A stretch of 64,000 bases of DNA from an uncultured Bacteroidales bacterium (GCA_902774185.1 CACYHE010000001.1:44332-108331); one strand, 5' to 3'; positions 51,723 through 61,198 are shown, counted from the first letter of the stretch. Notes: generated by a model not told the origin, from the letters alone. Numbers and translations: made by a program.

Positions 51723-52994
51723 ATGAGAAAAATAGCGTGTATAATAGTCTTTTTGTGTACGTTTGGCGGTCTTTTTGCGCAGACGCATACGCATATTTAT
51801 AAGGAGCAGATCCGTACCCTTCGTGTGGCACGGGAGGTGTTGATGCTGGATGATCCGGCACCCTTGCATATCTCGTTTGACGAGATGAGTCATGATGTAC
51901 ACATGTACACGTACACGGTGCAAATGTTAGCGCCGGAAGACGAACAGATAACGTATAACGGAGAATTGTTGAGCAGCGAGTACCTGCAGGGATTCACGAC
52001 GCAGGACATCACGGACTATGAACACTCGATCAACACGAGCAGGGAGTACACGCATTATTGGTTTGAGTTCCCCAACGAAGACATGCGGATCACCAAGAGC
52101 GGGCTGTACCTGTTGACCATCTATGAGGACGGTAATCCGGACGATAGGGTGGCAGACGTGATGTTCTGCGTGGTGGAACCGAAAGTGAAGATAGACGCCA
52201 AGGTGCGGGCGAATACAGATATTGAGTTCAACGGACGCTATCAGCAGGTGGATGTCGATGTGACGATGAGTGAAGAGCTAAGAGGAGTGTACACTGAAGA
52301 GTGGAGAGTGGTGGTGACCCAAAATAACCGTTTGGATAATGCGGTGACTTTGACGAGGCCTACGTTCGTAGAACCGAACCGCCTACGCTATATCAATACG
52401 AAGGACCTGATCTTCGAGGGTGGAAACGAGTACCTGCATTTTGATGCATTCAGTTGTTTCTATGCGGGTTACGGTATTGACCGAGTGGTTCATGAGATGG
52501 GTGACTACCATGCGGTGCTGTTAGCGGATGAGAAACGTACGGACCAATATATCCATCAGTTCGATTCGGACGGCCGATATGTGGTGAACGCCGAGCGAAC
52601 GGGGGATGTGGACACCGAAGCCGAATATATGTGGGTACACTGGACGCTGCCTATGGAGCAGCCATGGTTCGACGGGGCGTTGTATGTAGGCGGTGATCTG
52701 TTCGGCAATGAGTTGGGCATGCCTAACCGGATGCAGTACGATGCGGAAAGGAAGGCGTACTGGTTGACTGCCCTCGTCAAGCAAGGCGGTTATGACTACC
52801 AATACTGGTTTGTCCCGAAAGAGAAAATGACCAATCACAAATCACCAATTACAAATAATAAAACCACCACCCAACGAGTGGATGGCAGTTATTGGCAGAC
52901 GGAAAACGAGTATGCGATCTATGTCTGGTGGCGTCCGTTCGGAGCTCGTTACGACCGCCTCGTCGGTGTACAGATACTAAAATCGACCCTCTGA
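51723..52994 (+). CDS. DUF5103 type IX secretion plug protein (PlugT9SS-like)
   Basis: 423 residues with a cleavable signal peptide (MRKIACIIVFLCTFGGLFAQ). The mature protein fits DUF5103 (PF17116): QIRTLRVAREVLMLDDPAPL, YTVQMLAPEDEQITYNGELL, HYWFEFPNEDMRITKSGLYLL and YGIDRVVHEMGDYHAVLLADE. Plug is the periplasmic gate that closes the SprA translocon of the type IX secretion system, so the organism probably has T9SS. Residues 369-381 (MTNHKSPITNNKT) are encoded by an AATCACAAATCACC repeat and interrupt a beta-rich domain. The stop codon lies in the loop of the terminator hairpin. Confidence 0.87.
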   Translation: MRKIACIIVFLCTFGGLFAQTHTHIYKEQIRTLRVAREVLMLDDPAPLHISFDEMSHDVHMYTYTVQMLAPEDEQITYNGELLSSEYLQGFTTQDITDYEHSINTSREYTHYWFEFPNEDMRITKSGLYLLTIYEDGNPDDRVADVMFCVVEPKVKIDAKVRANTDIEFNGRYQQVDVDVTMSEELRGVYTEEWRVVVTQNNRLDNAVTLTRPTFVEPNRLRYINTKDLIFEGGNEYLHFDAFSCFYAGYGIDRVVHEMGDYHAVLLADEKRTDQYIHQFDSDGRYVVNAERTGDVDTEAEYMWVHWTLPMEQPWFDGALYVGGDLFGNELGMPNRMQYDAERKAYWLTALVKQGGYDYQYWFVPKEKMTNHKSPITNNKTTTQRVDGSYWQTENEYAIYVWWRPFGARYDRLVGVQILKSTL

Positions 52995-53010
52995 GAGGGC
53001 CGATTTTTTA
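52979..53010. terminator. Bidirectional intrinsic terminator
   Basis: AAAATCG-A-CCCTC and GAGGG-C-CGATTTTTT pair around TGA, which is also the stop codon of the DUF5103 gene. T-runs on both strands make it suitable for ending both the DUF5103 and the lysS-gpsA-pgi transcripts. Confidence 0.8.
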
Positions 53011-53045
53011 TTGGTCATTTGTCATTGTTCATTGGTCATTTGGCC
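53011..53045. repeat. TCATTGGTCATTTG repeat tract
   Basis: Four copies of a TTGGTCATT/TTGTCATT word lie between the terminator and the end of pgi. The pgi stop codon itself falls in the last copy. Confidence 0.8.
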
Positions 53046-54379
53046 AAGCGTGCCTTGATGGCTTTGCTCTCTGCTTCGTAACCCGGTTTGTCCAGGAGGG
53101 CGAACATGTTCTTTTTGTATGCTTCTACGCCCGGTTGGTTGAACGGATTGACATTCAGCGTGTAACCGGAGATACCGCACCCGCGTTCGAAGAAATAGAT
53201 GAACTGACCGATGTTGTACTCGTCAATCTTATCGAAGGAGATACGGATGTTCGGTACACCGCCATCGACATGCGCGAGTTGGGTACCGAGTTCAGCCATC
53301 TTGTTTACCTCATCAACATGCTTGCCTGCCAGGAAGTTGAGTCCGTCCAGGTTCTCCTCGTCCATCGGAACGAGTACGCTCTTGTTCGCCTTCTCGATAG
53401 AGATGACAGTCTCGAAGATAGAGCGCTCACCGTCTTGGATCCATTGACCCATCGAGTGCAGGTCGGTTGTGAAATCAACGGAAGCAGGGAAGATACCCTT
53501 ATGGTCCTTACCTTCGGACTCGCCGTACAGTTGTTTCCACCACTCGCTGAAATAGTGCAGTTTGGGGTTGAAGTTCACAAGGATCTCGATCTTCTTACCG
53601 CTTTGGTAGAGGGCGTTACGCATAGCTGCGTACTGGCAAGCGAGGTTTTCCTTAAAGGGCACAGCAACGTCCGTTGCCTTCTCCATGTCTTGCGCACCGC
53701 GAACGAGGGCTTTGATGTCGCCACCTGCAACCGCGATGGGCAGCAGACCCACCGGAGTGAGTACCGAGAAACGACCGCCTACGTTATCGGGGATGACGAA
53801 AGTCTTGTATCCCTCTTTGGTAGCCAAGGAACGGAGCGCACCTTTGGCACGGTCGGTGATGGCGACGATACGATGTTTAGCTTCCTCTTTGCCTACCTGC
53901 TTCTCCAGCATGGTCTTCAACAGACGGAAAGCAAGAGCGGTCTCGGTCGTAGTACCCGACTTGGAGATATTGATGATACCGAACTGCTTGTCTGCGATAA
54001 ACTCCATGAGTTCAGCCAGATAGTCCTCACCGATATTATTGCCGGCGTAGACGACGTACGGGTTTTTGCGGTCTTTGGCTACGAAGGCATCAAAAGCGGA
54101 GCATAAAGCCTCATTCACAGCGCGTGCGCCGAGATAGGAACCACCGATACCGGCTACGATAACCACTTCGCAACGACGGCGAAGCTCGTCTGCACAGGCT
54201 TGTACTTCATCCAGGAAAGCATCGGTAATGGATGATGGCAGGTGTACCCATCCGATGAAATCGTTACCGGCTCCCTGACCGTTCTCCAACAGCAGGTTCG
54301 CTGCTTCGGTCTGTGCTTCCAGTTGTTTCAATTGGGCTGCATCGACAAACGAAGCAGCGTTCTTTAGACTGATTTGCAT
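53036..54379 (-). CDS. pgi: Glucose-6-phosphate isomerase
   Basis: 447 residues, the shorter bacterial form. [20 protein letters not shown] (about residues 74-93) is the first conserved region; [19 protein letters not shown] and later [13 protein letters not shown] are the phosphosugar-binding loops. It interconverts glucose 6-phosphate and fructose 6-phosphate, feeding both glycolysis and sugar-nucleotide synthesis. It starts one base after gpsA ends and is last in the lysS-gpsA-pgi set. Confidence 0.95.
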   Translation of the reverse strand: MQISLKNAASFVDAAQLKQLEAQTEAANLLLENGQGAGNDFIGWVHLPSSITDAFLDEVQACADELRRRCEVVIVAGIGGSYLGARAVNEALCSAFDAFVAKDRKNPYVVYAGNNIGEDYLAELMEFIADKQFGIINISKSGTTTETALAFRLLKTMLEKQVGKEEAKHRIVAITDRAKGALRSLATKEGYKTFVIPDNVGGRFSVLTPVGLLPIAVAGGDIKALVRGAQDMEKATDVAVPFKENLACQYAAMRNALYQSGKKIEILVNFNPKLHYFSEWWKQLYGESEGKDHKGIFPASVDFTTDLHSMGQWIQDGERSIFETVISIEKANKSVLVPMDEENLDGLNFLAGKHVDEVNKMAELGTQLAHVDGGVPNIRISFDKIDEYNIGQFIYFFERGCGISGYTLNVNPFNQPGVEAYKKNMFALLDKPGYEAESKAIKARLAK

Positions 54380-54380
54380 A

Positions 54381-55367
54381 TTATTGTAATTTTGATGTTA
54401 ATGCTTTAATGATTGGTTTGGCTTTCTGTTTGTTATACAGGATCTCATACATCGCATCGACGATAGGCAGCGCTACTTTGACCCGTTGGTTGGCTTCGTA
54501 GATAGCCTTGGTGCCATAGTAACCTTCGGCTACCATCTCCATCTCCATCTGTGCGGCTTTGACGGAGTAACCGAGACCTAACATCTGACCGAACTGACGG
54601 TTACGGCTGAACTGGGAGTAACCGGTGACGAGTACGTCTCCGAGGTAACCGGAGGCGGTGATGTCACGCGGTACGTTACTCATCGCGGTCGCGAAACGCT
54701 GGATCTCCTGGATGGCATTGGAGAGCAACACGGCTTGGAAGTTATCGCCATAATGGAGCGCCTGGCACATGCCGGCAGCGATCGCGTAGATATTCTTCAT
54801 GACCGAACTGTACTCCAGACCGATGACATCGTTGGAGACGGTGGTATGGACGTAGGGTGTCCGGAAGAGTTTGGACCATACCTCTGCGTTCTGGCGGTTC
54901 TCACAACCGATGGTGAGGTAACTGAGTCGCTCCAGCGCGATCTCCTCCGCATGGCAGGGACCGGCGATGACACCGAGTTGGTCAAAAGCGATACCGAAAC
55001 GGGCATGCAGGTAATCGGTGACGATGACGTTTTCTTCGGGAATCATACCTTTGACGGCAGAGATAACCACCTTATGCGTCATGTCCCGACGGATCTTGTT
55101 CAGACTCTGCTTGACGTAAGGCGAAGGGATAGCGAGGATGAGCACATCGGACTGCGCGACAGTCTGGTTGATGTCTGCCGAGAAATGGATACGGCTCACA
55201 TCGAACTCCGCTGCGCCGAGGTAGGATGGGTTCTTGCCGGTAGCGATGAACTCATCGATGACCTCTTGCCGACGGATGAACCAGTTGATCTCGCCTTGGT
55301 TCTGCATGACGATCTTCGCCAATGCGGTTGCCCAAGATCCCGAACCCAAAATAGCTACTTTACGATA
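54381..55367 (-). CDS. gpsA: Glycerol-3-phosphate dehydrogenase [NAD(P)+]
   Basis: 328 residues from [20 protein letters not shown], which is the family's normal N-terminal Rossmann start. An in-frame ATG at 55400 would add MVNDQIVNGF, but those bases are an ATGGTAAATG repeat in the gap, so the shorter form is preferred. [10 protein letters not shown] and [11 protein letters not shown] carry conserved active-site residues, and [19 protein letters not shown] has the catalytic Lys. It makes sn-glycerol 3-phosphate for phospholipids. Confidence 0.93.
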   Translation of the reverse strand, partial: YRKVAILGSGSWATALAKIVMQNQGEINWFIRRQEVIDEFIATGKNPSYLGAAEFDVSRIHFSADINQTVAQSDVLILAIPSPYVKQSLNKIRRDMTHKVVISAVKGMIPEENVIVTDYLHARFGIAFDQLGVIAGPCHAEEIALERLSYLTIGCENRQNAEVWSKLFRTPYVHTTVSNDVIGLEYSSVMKNIYAIAAGMCQALHYGDNFQAVLLSNAIQEIQRFATAMSNVPRDITASGYLGDVLVTGYSQFSRNRQFGQMLGLGYSVKAAQMEMEMVAEGYYGTKAIYEANQRVKVALPIVDAMYEILYNKQKAKPIIKALTSKLQ

Positions 55368-55407
55368 CATAAATCCATTTACGATTTGGTCATTTACCAT
55401 TTACCAT
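55368..55407. repeat. CATTTACC / GGTCATTT repeat tract
   Basis: The words CATTTACGATT, GGTCATTTACC and ATTTACCATTT fill the gap between lysS and gpsA and could add ten residues to GpsA if translated from the upstream ATG. Confidence 0.75.
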
Positions 55408-56979
55408 TTATTCCGGACGCATCGTCGGGAATAAGAGTACCTCTTGAATGGTGGGTTGGCCGGTCATGAACATTGCCAGACGGTCGATACCGATACCGAT
55501 ACCCGAGGTAGGGGGCATGCCGTATTCGAGGGCACGCATGAAATCGTGGTCGATGACCATTGCTTCGTCGTCACCCTTGTCTGCCAGTTTCATCTGCTCT
55601 ACGAAGCGGTTGTACTGGTCGATGGGGTCGTTGAGCTCCGAATAAGCGTTTGCCAATTCCTTACCGTTGACCATCAACTCAAAGCGCTCGGTCAGACCGG
55701 GTTTGGAGCGGTGTAACTTGGTCAGCGGACTCATCTCAACGGGGTAGTCGGTGATGAAAGTCGGTTGGATGAAGGTACCTTCGCAGGTCTCGCCGAAGAT
55801 CTCATCGATCAGCTTGCCCTTACCCATGTGCTCGGTATCTTCGACGCCGAGTTTCTTGGCTTCGATACGGATCTCGTCTTCGCTCATAGCGGCAAGGTCG
55901 AGTCCGGTTTTCTCCTTGATGGCATCGAGGATAGGCAGACGGCGGTAGGGGGCTTTGAAGTCCACCTCATGGTCACCAATCTGCACCTTGGTCGTGCCGT
56001 TGACGGCGATCGCGATGCGCTCCAATAGCTGCTCGGTGAAACTCATCATCCAGTTATAATCCTTATATTGCACGTACAGCTCCATGCAGGTAAACTCGGG
56101 GTTGTGGTTGCGGTCCATACCTTCGTTACGGAAGTTACGACCGATCTCATATACGCCCTCAAAACCGCCTACGATGAGACGTTTGAGGTAGAGTTCAGTA
56201 GCGATACGGAGGTACATATCCACGTCTAGCGTGTTATGATGCGTGATGAAGGGACGCGCCGACGCACCGCCTGCTATCTGTTGCAGGATCGGGGTTTCCA
56301 CCTCGGTGTAACCTGCCTCGTCGAAGACCTGACGCATGGTACGCAGGATGGCTGCACGTTTGAGGAAAGTATCCTTGACACCTTCGTTCACCACCAGGTC
56401 AACATAACGCTGACGGTAACGCTGCTCGGGGTCGTTGAAGCCGTCGTATGCCACACCGTCTTTGTATTTGACGATTGGCAGCGGTTTGAGGCTCTTGGCG
56501 AGCACGGTCAATTTCTTGGCATGCACGGATATCTCACCCATCTGGGTACGGAAGACAAATCCCTCGATACCGATGAAGTCACCGATGTCCAACAGTTTCT
56601 TGAAAACGACGTTGTACATCTGCTGCTCCACGGTCCATTCACCATTTTCACCATTTGCACCATTTTCACCATTCGGCTCCGCAGGAGCCTGGATATCATC
56701 CCTGCTCACATAGACCTGGATACGTCCTTTGGAGTCCTGTATCTCGATGAAGGATGCCTTACCCATGATACGTTTGGACATCAGACGTCCGGCGATACGC
56801 ACTTCGTCACCCGTGTGCCATTCACCATTTTCACCATTTGCACCATCCACGAATCCAGCTTTGATGTCTGTGGAGTATCCGGTTACTTCATACTCAGCTG
56901 CAGGGTAGGGGTCGATGCCCATTTCCCGCATTGTTTGCAGACTTTGTCTGCGCACGATCTCTTGTTCACTTAATTCCAT
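55408..56979 (-). CDS. lysS: Lysyl-tRNA synthetase (class II) with two identical peptide insertions
   Basis: 523 residues. The anticodon-binding OB fold is residues 55-145 (GRLMSKRIMGKASFIEIQDS). The class II core has motif 2 RNFRNEGMDRNHNPEFTCME and motif 3 GIGIGIDRLAMFMT. It charges tRNA-Lys. Unusually, the peptide GANGENGEW occurs twice, at residues 46-54 and 107-115, on either side of the first OB strands; the DNA is a TCACCATT word repeated (56816-56848 and 56634-56675). These stretches have no place in LysRS proteins I know. Since the gene should be essential, the insertions are presumably tolerated. Confidence 0.93.
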   Translation of the reverse strand: MELSEQEIVRRQSLQTMREMGIDPYPAAEYEVTGYSTDIKAGFVDGANGENGEWHTGDEVRIAGRLMSKRIMGKASFIEIQDSKGRIQVYVSRDDIQAPAEPNGENGANGENGEWTVEQQMYNVVFKKLLDIGDFIGIEGFVFRTQMGEISVHAKKLTVLAKSLKPLPIVKYKDGVAYDGFNDPEQRYRQRYVDLVVNEGVKDTFLKRAAILRTMRQVFDEAGYTEVETPILQQIAGGASARPFITHHNTLDVDMYLRIATELYLKRLIVGGFEGVYEIGRNFRNEGMDRNHNPEFTCMELYVQYKDYNWMMSFTEQLLERIAIAVNGTTKVQIGDHEVDFKAPYRRLPILDAIKEKTGLDLAAMSEDEIRIEAKKLGVEDTEHMGKGKLIDEIFGETCEGTFIQPTFITDYPVEMSPLTKLHRSKPGLTERFELMVNGKELANAYSELNDPIDQYNRFVEQMKLADKGDDEAMVIDHDFMRALEYGMPPTSGIGIGIDRLAMFMTGQPTIQEVLLFPTMRPE

Positions 56980-57029
56980 ATATAATGTTCTAATTTGCGC
57001 TTAATAAACCGAAGTTACAAAATCGACTG

Positions 57030-57071
57030 CAAAATTACAAAAAAAAAATGACATACGCAAGCGTATGCCAT
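57030..57071 (-). promoter_or_regulatory. Promoter of lysS with inverted repeat centred on -33
   Basis: On the minus strand ATGGCATACGC pairs with GCGTATGTCAT around the two bases TT (stem 57048-57058 / 57061-57071). The -33 TTG (57060-57058) is at the dyad centre, TAATTTTG (57037-57030) follows with a 20-base spacer. It is nearly the same element as at aspC. Confidence 0.78.
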
Positions 57072-57095
57072 TCTTTTCGCGATTTTTTTCGCTTT

Positions 57096-57602
57096 TTAGT
57101 TGTCTAACCTTGTCCTGAGAGTATTTGCAAGGAGGGCTGCATGTGTTGTGGCATATATTTTTCGGTGGATACCGCTAATATCTAGATGCAAAGGATAGAT
57201 AAAAAGATACGGGTTTCGTAGTTTTATTTGCCGGATAGTTGCTAAAGGAATCCGTAACTCCGGCTCTTTACGAAAAAAACTATACTCACGAACGATAAGG
57301 GTGTCGCCTTCAAGAATATATTGATTGCGCGTGCTTGAAAGACTGAAAATAATTGATGAGAGAAGTAAAAATCCGAACAATACCCATATGCCGGCAGGGG
57401 TTGCATGGATTGCAATACATATACTTTCTGCCACCGACAAATTCGGAATATATGGACGTATTTTTATATAGGGTAGTGTGATGCGGACAATTATGCACAA
57501 AATGATAATCAGACTGATTACTATCCACTTCCATGAGAAGGAATTATGGAAATGTTTAGGCGTTGTGGTAGCCTGTTCGGAAAAATATGCCATAAAAATC
57601 AA
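57096..57602 (-). CDS. Membrane protein with PH-like C-terminal domain
   Basis: 168 residues. TM1 is about 26-46 (WIVISLIIILCIIVRIT), TM2 about 68-90 (GIWVLFGFLLLSSIIFSL). The remaining 75 residues are beta-rich: YILEGDTLIVREYSFFRKEP, RIPLATIRQIKLRNP, then a final helix. This is the layout of bacterial PH (bPH2-type) membrane proteins. It starts in an ATGA overlap with the preceding HTH gene, so the two are coupled. Function unknown; I infer an envelope-linked role. Confidence 0.65.
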   Translation of the reverse strand: MIFMAYFSEQATTTPKHFHNSFSWKWIVISLIIILCIIVRITLPYIKIRPYIPNLSVAESICIAIHATPAGIWVLFGFLLLSSIIFSLSSTRNQYILEGDTLIVREYSFFRKEPELRIPLATIRQIKLRNPYLFIYPLHLDISGIHRKIYATTHAALLANTLRTRLDN

Positions 57603-58063
57603 TGATTTGTGGTGAAAATTTGTTTGGCGATGGTATCTAATAGAGCCGCTGTTGTCTGCATTCGTTTAGAAATAAGTTGGCGACGTTTGTAATAGGTGCG
57701 CTTAGACATATTGGTGATAGTAATTATCTCATGGTTTTCTACTCCAAGACCAATGAGAGTAACCACCTGGGCGTCCAAATCAGTCAGGGCTGGATATTGA
57801 TTTCGAAGAGACCTTATCTTATCTTCGAAAATATGCTCCAATTCTGTCAACGCATGCAATTTGTCGGGTTGCTGTTTGAACTGCTCCAATAATAATTGAT
57901 GTCGGACAAGTTGCTCGTGTTGGTTGATGAAAATGCGAATACGCAAATCGTTAATCTGATGCCTAAACGAGAGCATCCTGAAGACGATCAATATAACAAC
58001 AACAATCAATATAGCAGCGATGCTTGCTATAAGATTGAAATTATCAAAATATTCGGAAATCAT
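57599..58063 (-). CDS. Membrane-anchored protein with LuxR-like HTH
   Basis: 154 residues. A single membrane helix at about 11-28 (LIASIAAILIVVVILIVF) is followed by a coiled-coil stretch and then, at about 92-140, LTDLDAQVVTLIGLGVENHEIITITNM-type sequence in which a turn and KRTYYKRRQLISKRM resemble the C-terminal LuxR/GerE helix-turn-helix of Bacteroidota regulators. A DNA-binding domain tethered to the membrane with no sensory domain outside is unusual. The next gene (ATGA overlap) encodes a membrane PH-like protein and the gene before it a lipoprotein, suggesting one small envelope-response unit. Confidence 0.7.
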   Translation of the reverse strand: MISEYFDNFNLIASIAAILIVVVILIVFRMLSFRHQINDLRIRIFINQHEQLVRHQLLLEQFKQQPDKLHALTELEHIFEDKIRSLRNQYPALTDLDAQVVTLIGLGVENHEIITITNMSKRTYYKRRQLISKRMQTTAALLDTIAKQIFTTNH

Positions 58064-58077
58064 ATTGCAAGAATCGA

Positions 58078-58758
58078 TTAGTAGAAAAATAATGCGTTTT
58101 TAAGAATGCTCCACTTGATCTTACATTCTTCTATTTCAGGTGTACCAACATATGTGATCTGACTGTTAAAGGTTTCCTCTATCCAAAAATGATCTGTCAC
58201 ATGGAATTTGGCTTTGCATTCGCCTATTCTTAGGTGCATGTCTTTTGTGATGAGTCTTGAGGCATCAAGGTCAGCTTTGGCATATGAGGCATCCAAATAG
58301 CTGGTATCTGCCTTTCCGCAAAGACAGATCTTCCCATCTGTATAGTGGGTAAAATGCAATTTGTTAACCTGCATATTCAAATGCACGTTGTCCACATCGG
58401 TAATTACTGATAGCGAGTCTTGACGGATAGTATCCGGTGTGTGTAGATTGCTTACCAAATACGCATGTATCTGTTTAAACTCTGGCGCGCATATTTGTAT
58501 GTCGTATGAACCACAATTCGTAGTGGGCACGGAGACATATAACGTCTTGTCCTTCACTTCCCGGAATAGGCTGTCTGTTTGTGATGATGTAATACCTATC
58601 TGATACACATCTTTTTGTTCTAAAATGATGTTCATCGTCGTTTGACGGGCATTTATTTCAATACGATCAAACGGCTCAATTTGTAACGTAGACGTTGGCT
58701 CTTTTGTACATGCGAGCATAAAAATAACAAAGGAATAGATGATGAATGATTTTTTCAT
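58078..58758 (-). CDS. Lipoprotein with auto-transporter-adhesin-like head (DUF2807-like)
   Basis: 226 residues starting MKKSFIIYSFVIFMLACTKE, a lipoprotein signal with the acylated Cys at residue 17. The mature part is beta-strand rich with repeated short strands (FDRIEINARQTTMNIIL, LYVSVPTTNCGSYDIQI, SYLDASYAKADLDASRL), the pattern of DUF2807/GIN-domain lipoproteins, which form a right-handed beta-helix. The start at 58758 is preferred to one at 58815, which lies inside the -33 element. It is first in a three-gene set with the HTH and PH-like genes. Ligand unknown. Confidence 0.7.
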   Translation of the reverse strand: MKKSFIIYSFVIFMLACTKEPTSTLQIEPFDRIEINARQTTMNIILEQKDVYQIGITSSQTDSLFREVKDKTLYVSVPTTNCGSYDIQICAPEFKQIHAYLVSNLHTPDTIRQDSLSVITDVDNVHLNMQVNKLHFTHYTDGKICLCGKADTSYLDASYAKADLDASRLITKDMHLRIGECKAKFHVTDHFWIEETFNSQITYVGTPEIEECKIKWSILKNALFFY

Positions 58759-58784
58759 ATACGCAATAGTTTTGAAATCCGCTG

Positions 58785-58815
58785 CAAAGGTACTACAATT
58801 TCCTGAAATACGCAA
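58785..58815 (-). promoter_or_regulatory. Promoter of the lipoprotein-HTH-PH set
   Basis: On the minus strand TTGCGTAT (TTG at 58815-58813) lies 20 bases before TACCTTTG (58792-58785). Confidence 0.76.
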
Positions 58816-58894
58816 TATAATGAAGTATGCTTTATCACAAAAAAATACATACTATTTGCTAATTGACTACAAATAAGCAAAATGCGAATATAAT

Positions 58895-61198
58895 TTAATC
58901 TATATATGGGCACATTTCCTTTTTCAGCAACCACTCGATGGCGTGGCGGTAGATCTTATCGAAAGACTGAACGGCTTCGAGGGGGAAGGAGTAGACGAGG
59001 GTGCTCGTCTTATAACCCACACCGGCGGGACAGCGCATGTCTTCGTAGGACGCCATGCGGATGGCGAGGGTGTCGGTAGGCATGATGCCTTCCGGAGCGG
59101 GGGTGAAGAGTTGTTCTTCGTTGGGCTCCAGTTGGAGTTGGTAGATCCGATGACGAGGCGAAGTGATCCGTCCGCTGCGGGTGGCTCGTGCGGCATAGAA
59201 ACGGGCATGGAGACAGGTGTCTGCCCATACGGGATCGATGGCACTGAAATGGTCGGTACTGAGCAGCAGGCGACCACCGTTTGATAAGTATTCAGTGATC
59301 AGTGAATAGCTTTCAGTTTTTAGCGGAACTCTATTCCGGCCGCAGACAATATCCAATAAGACCGCTTTGCTGACAGAGCACAGACCGTCCTGCGGACTGA
59401 CAGAACACAGATAGCCTTCGGTGCAGGAGGTATAGCTGATTTTCATCTTCCATAGTTCACGGCCGTGTTGCGCGGCATAGTCACGGGTATTGCCGATGGT
59501 GAAGAAACCGGCATGATCCCGATAGCAGGCACCCCAACCGCAGTTGTCATCATCCTTCCACTCATCGGCACGGTCATAGTTCCATTGCTGACCGATATAG
59601 GCGCAGCTGAACCCGTCTTCACAGGCGTAGGTACCGGGTACGATTCCGGCATGCAGGGAGTCCGCAAACCATTCGGGACCGTAAACATCGTGGAAAGCAT
59701 CTACTATAAGTACCATTTGGTCATGTACCATGTACGATTTATTTTCCATTTGGTCATTGAGATAAGCGCTGATGATGGGGGAGGGGAAGGAGAGACCGCC
59801 ATCGTTGCCGGCTACGACATAGTAGTTATACCGGATACCGGGTTGGAGGGGAAGAAGGACCTGCGTGTCGGTTACCTGCTGCACGTCCCACTCGCCATCG
59901 TTGGCTTGGGTATAAACCATGTAATAGGTAGGCATAGCGGTCGGTTCCAAGGAATCCGTGACCGGAATCCAGCGGAGAAGGGCAGATTGGTCATTGGTGA
60001 ATTGGACGCCTAAATCCCGGATGGGTAGGGGTTGGACGATAGCGGACTTACCGTTGATATAGCGCAAGATACCTTTATATACGGCCCTGGAAGCGGCAAA
60101 ACGGAAGTTCGGATCCAAGCCGTATCGCATATCTGCCATGTTTTTATGGCTGAGCAGTTCGAGAATGAGACTCGGCACGTCGGGCACACGACTCTCGCAG
60201 TAATTGGCTTCTTTGAGTTGCCGTCTGGTCCATTCGGGCGCAAGGGTTCGCAGGTCGTTGGTGACCTGTGTCTGGATGATATCTGCCAGGTTGCGGTTGA
60301 CGCGTTCCCTGTCCTTGCCATTCCGCAGCACGGTGAGTCCGCTGTCATTCTTAGCGGTATAGATGACGAGGGTGCCGATGATGGTGGAGTCGTTTCCGCT
60401 GTCCTGTCCGTCGGTATGGAAAGCGAGGCAGAGGTCGATAGGTACCTTGAGCGAGTTGACCCACATCGCCCGACATTTCATGTCGTCTTTGTATTCATCC
60501 CCTTCGTACAGGTCCCAGAGGGTGGTGTCTGCGTTCTGACTCATCAACCAGTACCGTGCACCTTCGGTCCATTGGGGCATGCCGGATACACCGAGCGCCT
60601 GCTGACTGAGGTCGGCACGAGGCGTATAGATCGTTGCACCGGCGTTCTCTAACATCTGCCGGATGAGACGCACGTACTCCTGACTGTACAGGTCTTCGAC
60701 GGTGGTCCAGAGGGTAGCACGCTGCCAGATCCATTCTTGGCGGTCTCTATTAAAATAGAGACCATGACTCGGATAGAGGGCGATATTATGCTCGGTCAGG
60801 TCATGCTGCTTACCGGCAACCATGATGCCCTTGGCGCAGTCGGTGACGAGGTCGTCGATATTGGTTTTGCCTGCCTGTATGGTGATTTTTCCTTTCTCAT
60901 GCCCGAGTACCCAAAAACTGACTTTGCGCTTGGCTTCGGTCACCAAAGCCGGTGTCCAACGCACGTCTTTGAGGATCGTATTGGTACGGACGGTCACTTT
61001 ATTCTTATCCACCCGCATGCTCTTGACCTTGACGGACGACGACCATGCCGGAGAGAAACCGGTCCATACGGTGAGCGAGTCTCCTAATTCCTTCATGCCG
61101 ATTTGGGCGTGTATAGGAGCACAGAACACAGAGCACAGAACACAGATCGATAATGCTATGTATTTTAGATTTAATATTTTAGATTTGAGATTTGTCAT
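58895..61198 (-). CDS. Secreted N-acetylmuramoyl-L-alanine amidase-like protein with fibronectin-type domain
   Basis: 767 residues. A signal peptide ends near residue 32 (CAPIHAQ). An Amidase_3-like zinc peptidase core covers about 160-390: YPSHGLYFN (first His), LCLAFHTDGQD (second His) and SLILELLSHKN (Glu). A fibronectin III-like segment (about 400-500) and a C-terminal beta-rich domain follow, as in the Bacteroidales 'xanthan lyase'-annotated amidases. It should cut peptidoglycan stem peptides in the periplasm. Several stretches come from short repeats: the signal peptide, NDQMENKSYMVHDQM, CSVSPQDGLCSVS and LKTESYSLITEYL. It overlaps the preceding TraB-like gene by four bases. Confidence 0.82.
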   Translation of the reverse strand: MTNLKSKILNLKYIALSICVLCSVFCAPIHAQIGMKELGDSLTVWTGFSPAWSSSVKVKSMRVDKNKVTVRTNTILKDVRWTPALVTEAKRKVSFWVLGHEKGKITIQAGKTNIDDLVTDCAKGIMVAGKQHDLTEHNIALYPSHGLYFNRDRQEWIWQRATLWTTVEDLYSQEYVRLIRQMLENAGATIYTPRADLSQQALGVSGMPQWTEGARYWLMSQNADTTLWDLYEGDEYKDDMKCRAMWVNSLKVPIDLCLAFHTDGQDSGNDSTIIGTLVIYTAKNDSGLTVLRNGKDRERVNRNLADIIQTQVTNDLRTLAPEWTRRQLKEANYCESRVPDVPSLILELLSHKNMADMRYGLDPNFRFAASRAVYKGILRYINGKSAIVQPLPIRDLGVQFTNDQSALLRWIPVTDSLEPTAMPTYYMVYTQANDGEWDVQQVTDTQVLLPLQPGIRYNYYVVAGNDGGLSFPSPIISAYLNDQMENKSYMVHDQMVLIVDAFHDVYGPEWFADSLHAGIVPGTYACEDGFSCAYIGQQWNYDRADEWKDDDNCGWGACYRDHAGFFTIGNTRDYAAQHGRELWKMKISYTSCTEGYLCSVSPQDGLCSVSKAVLLDIVCGRNRVPLKTESYSLITEYLSNGGRLLLSTDHFSAIDPVWADTCLHARFYAARATRSGRITSPRHRIYQLQLEPNEEQLFTPAPEGIMPTDTLAIRMASYEDMRCPAGVGYKTSTLVYSFPLEAVQSFDKIYRHAIEWLLKKEMCPYID
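61119..61198. repeat. CTCTGTGTT / AATCTAAAA repeats encoding a signal peptide
   Basis: On the minus strand, AAATCTCAAATCTAAAAT words are followed by CTGTGTTCTGTGCTCTGTG. They encode the first 26 residues of the amidase. A 49-base near-copy starts the upstream TraB-like gene (62037-62097). Confidence 0.85.

Noticed and set aside
52892-54106. Long plus-strand frame (404 codons) opposite pgi
   Set aside because: It overlaps the end of the DUF5103 gene, runs through the terminator and mirrors the conserved pgi gene.
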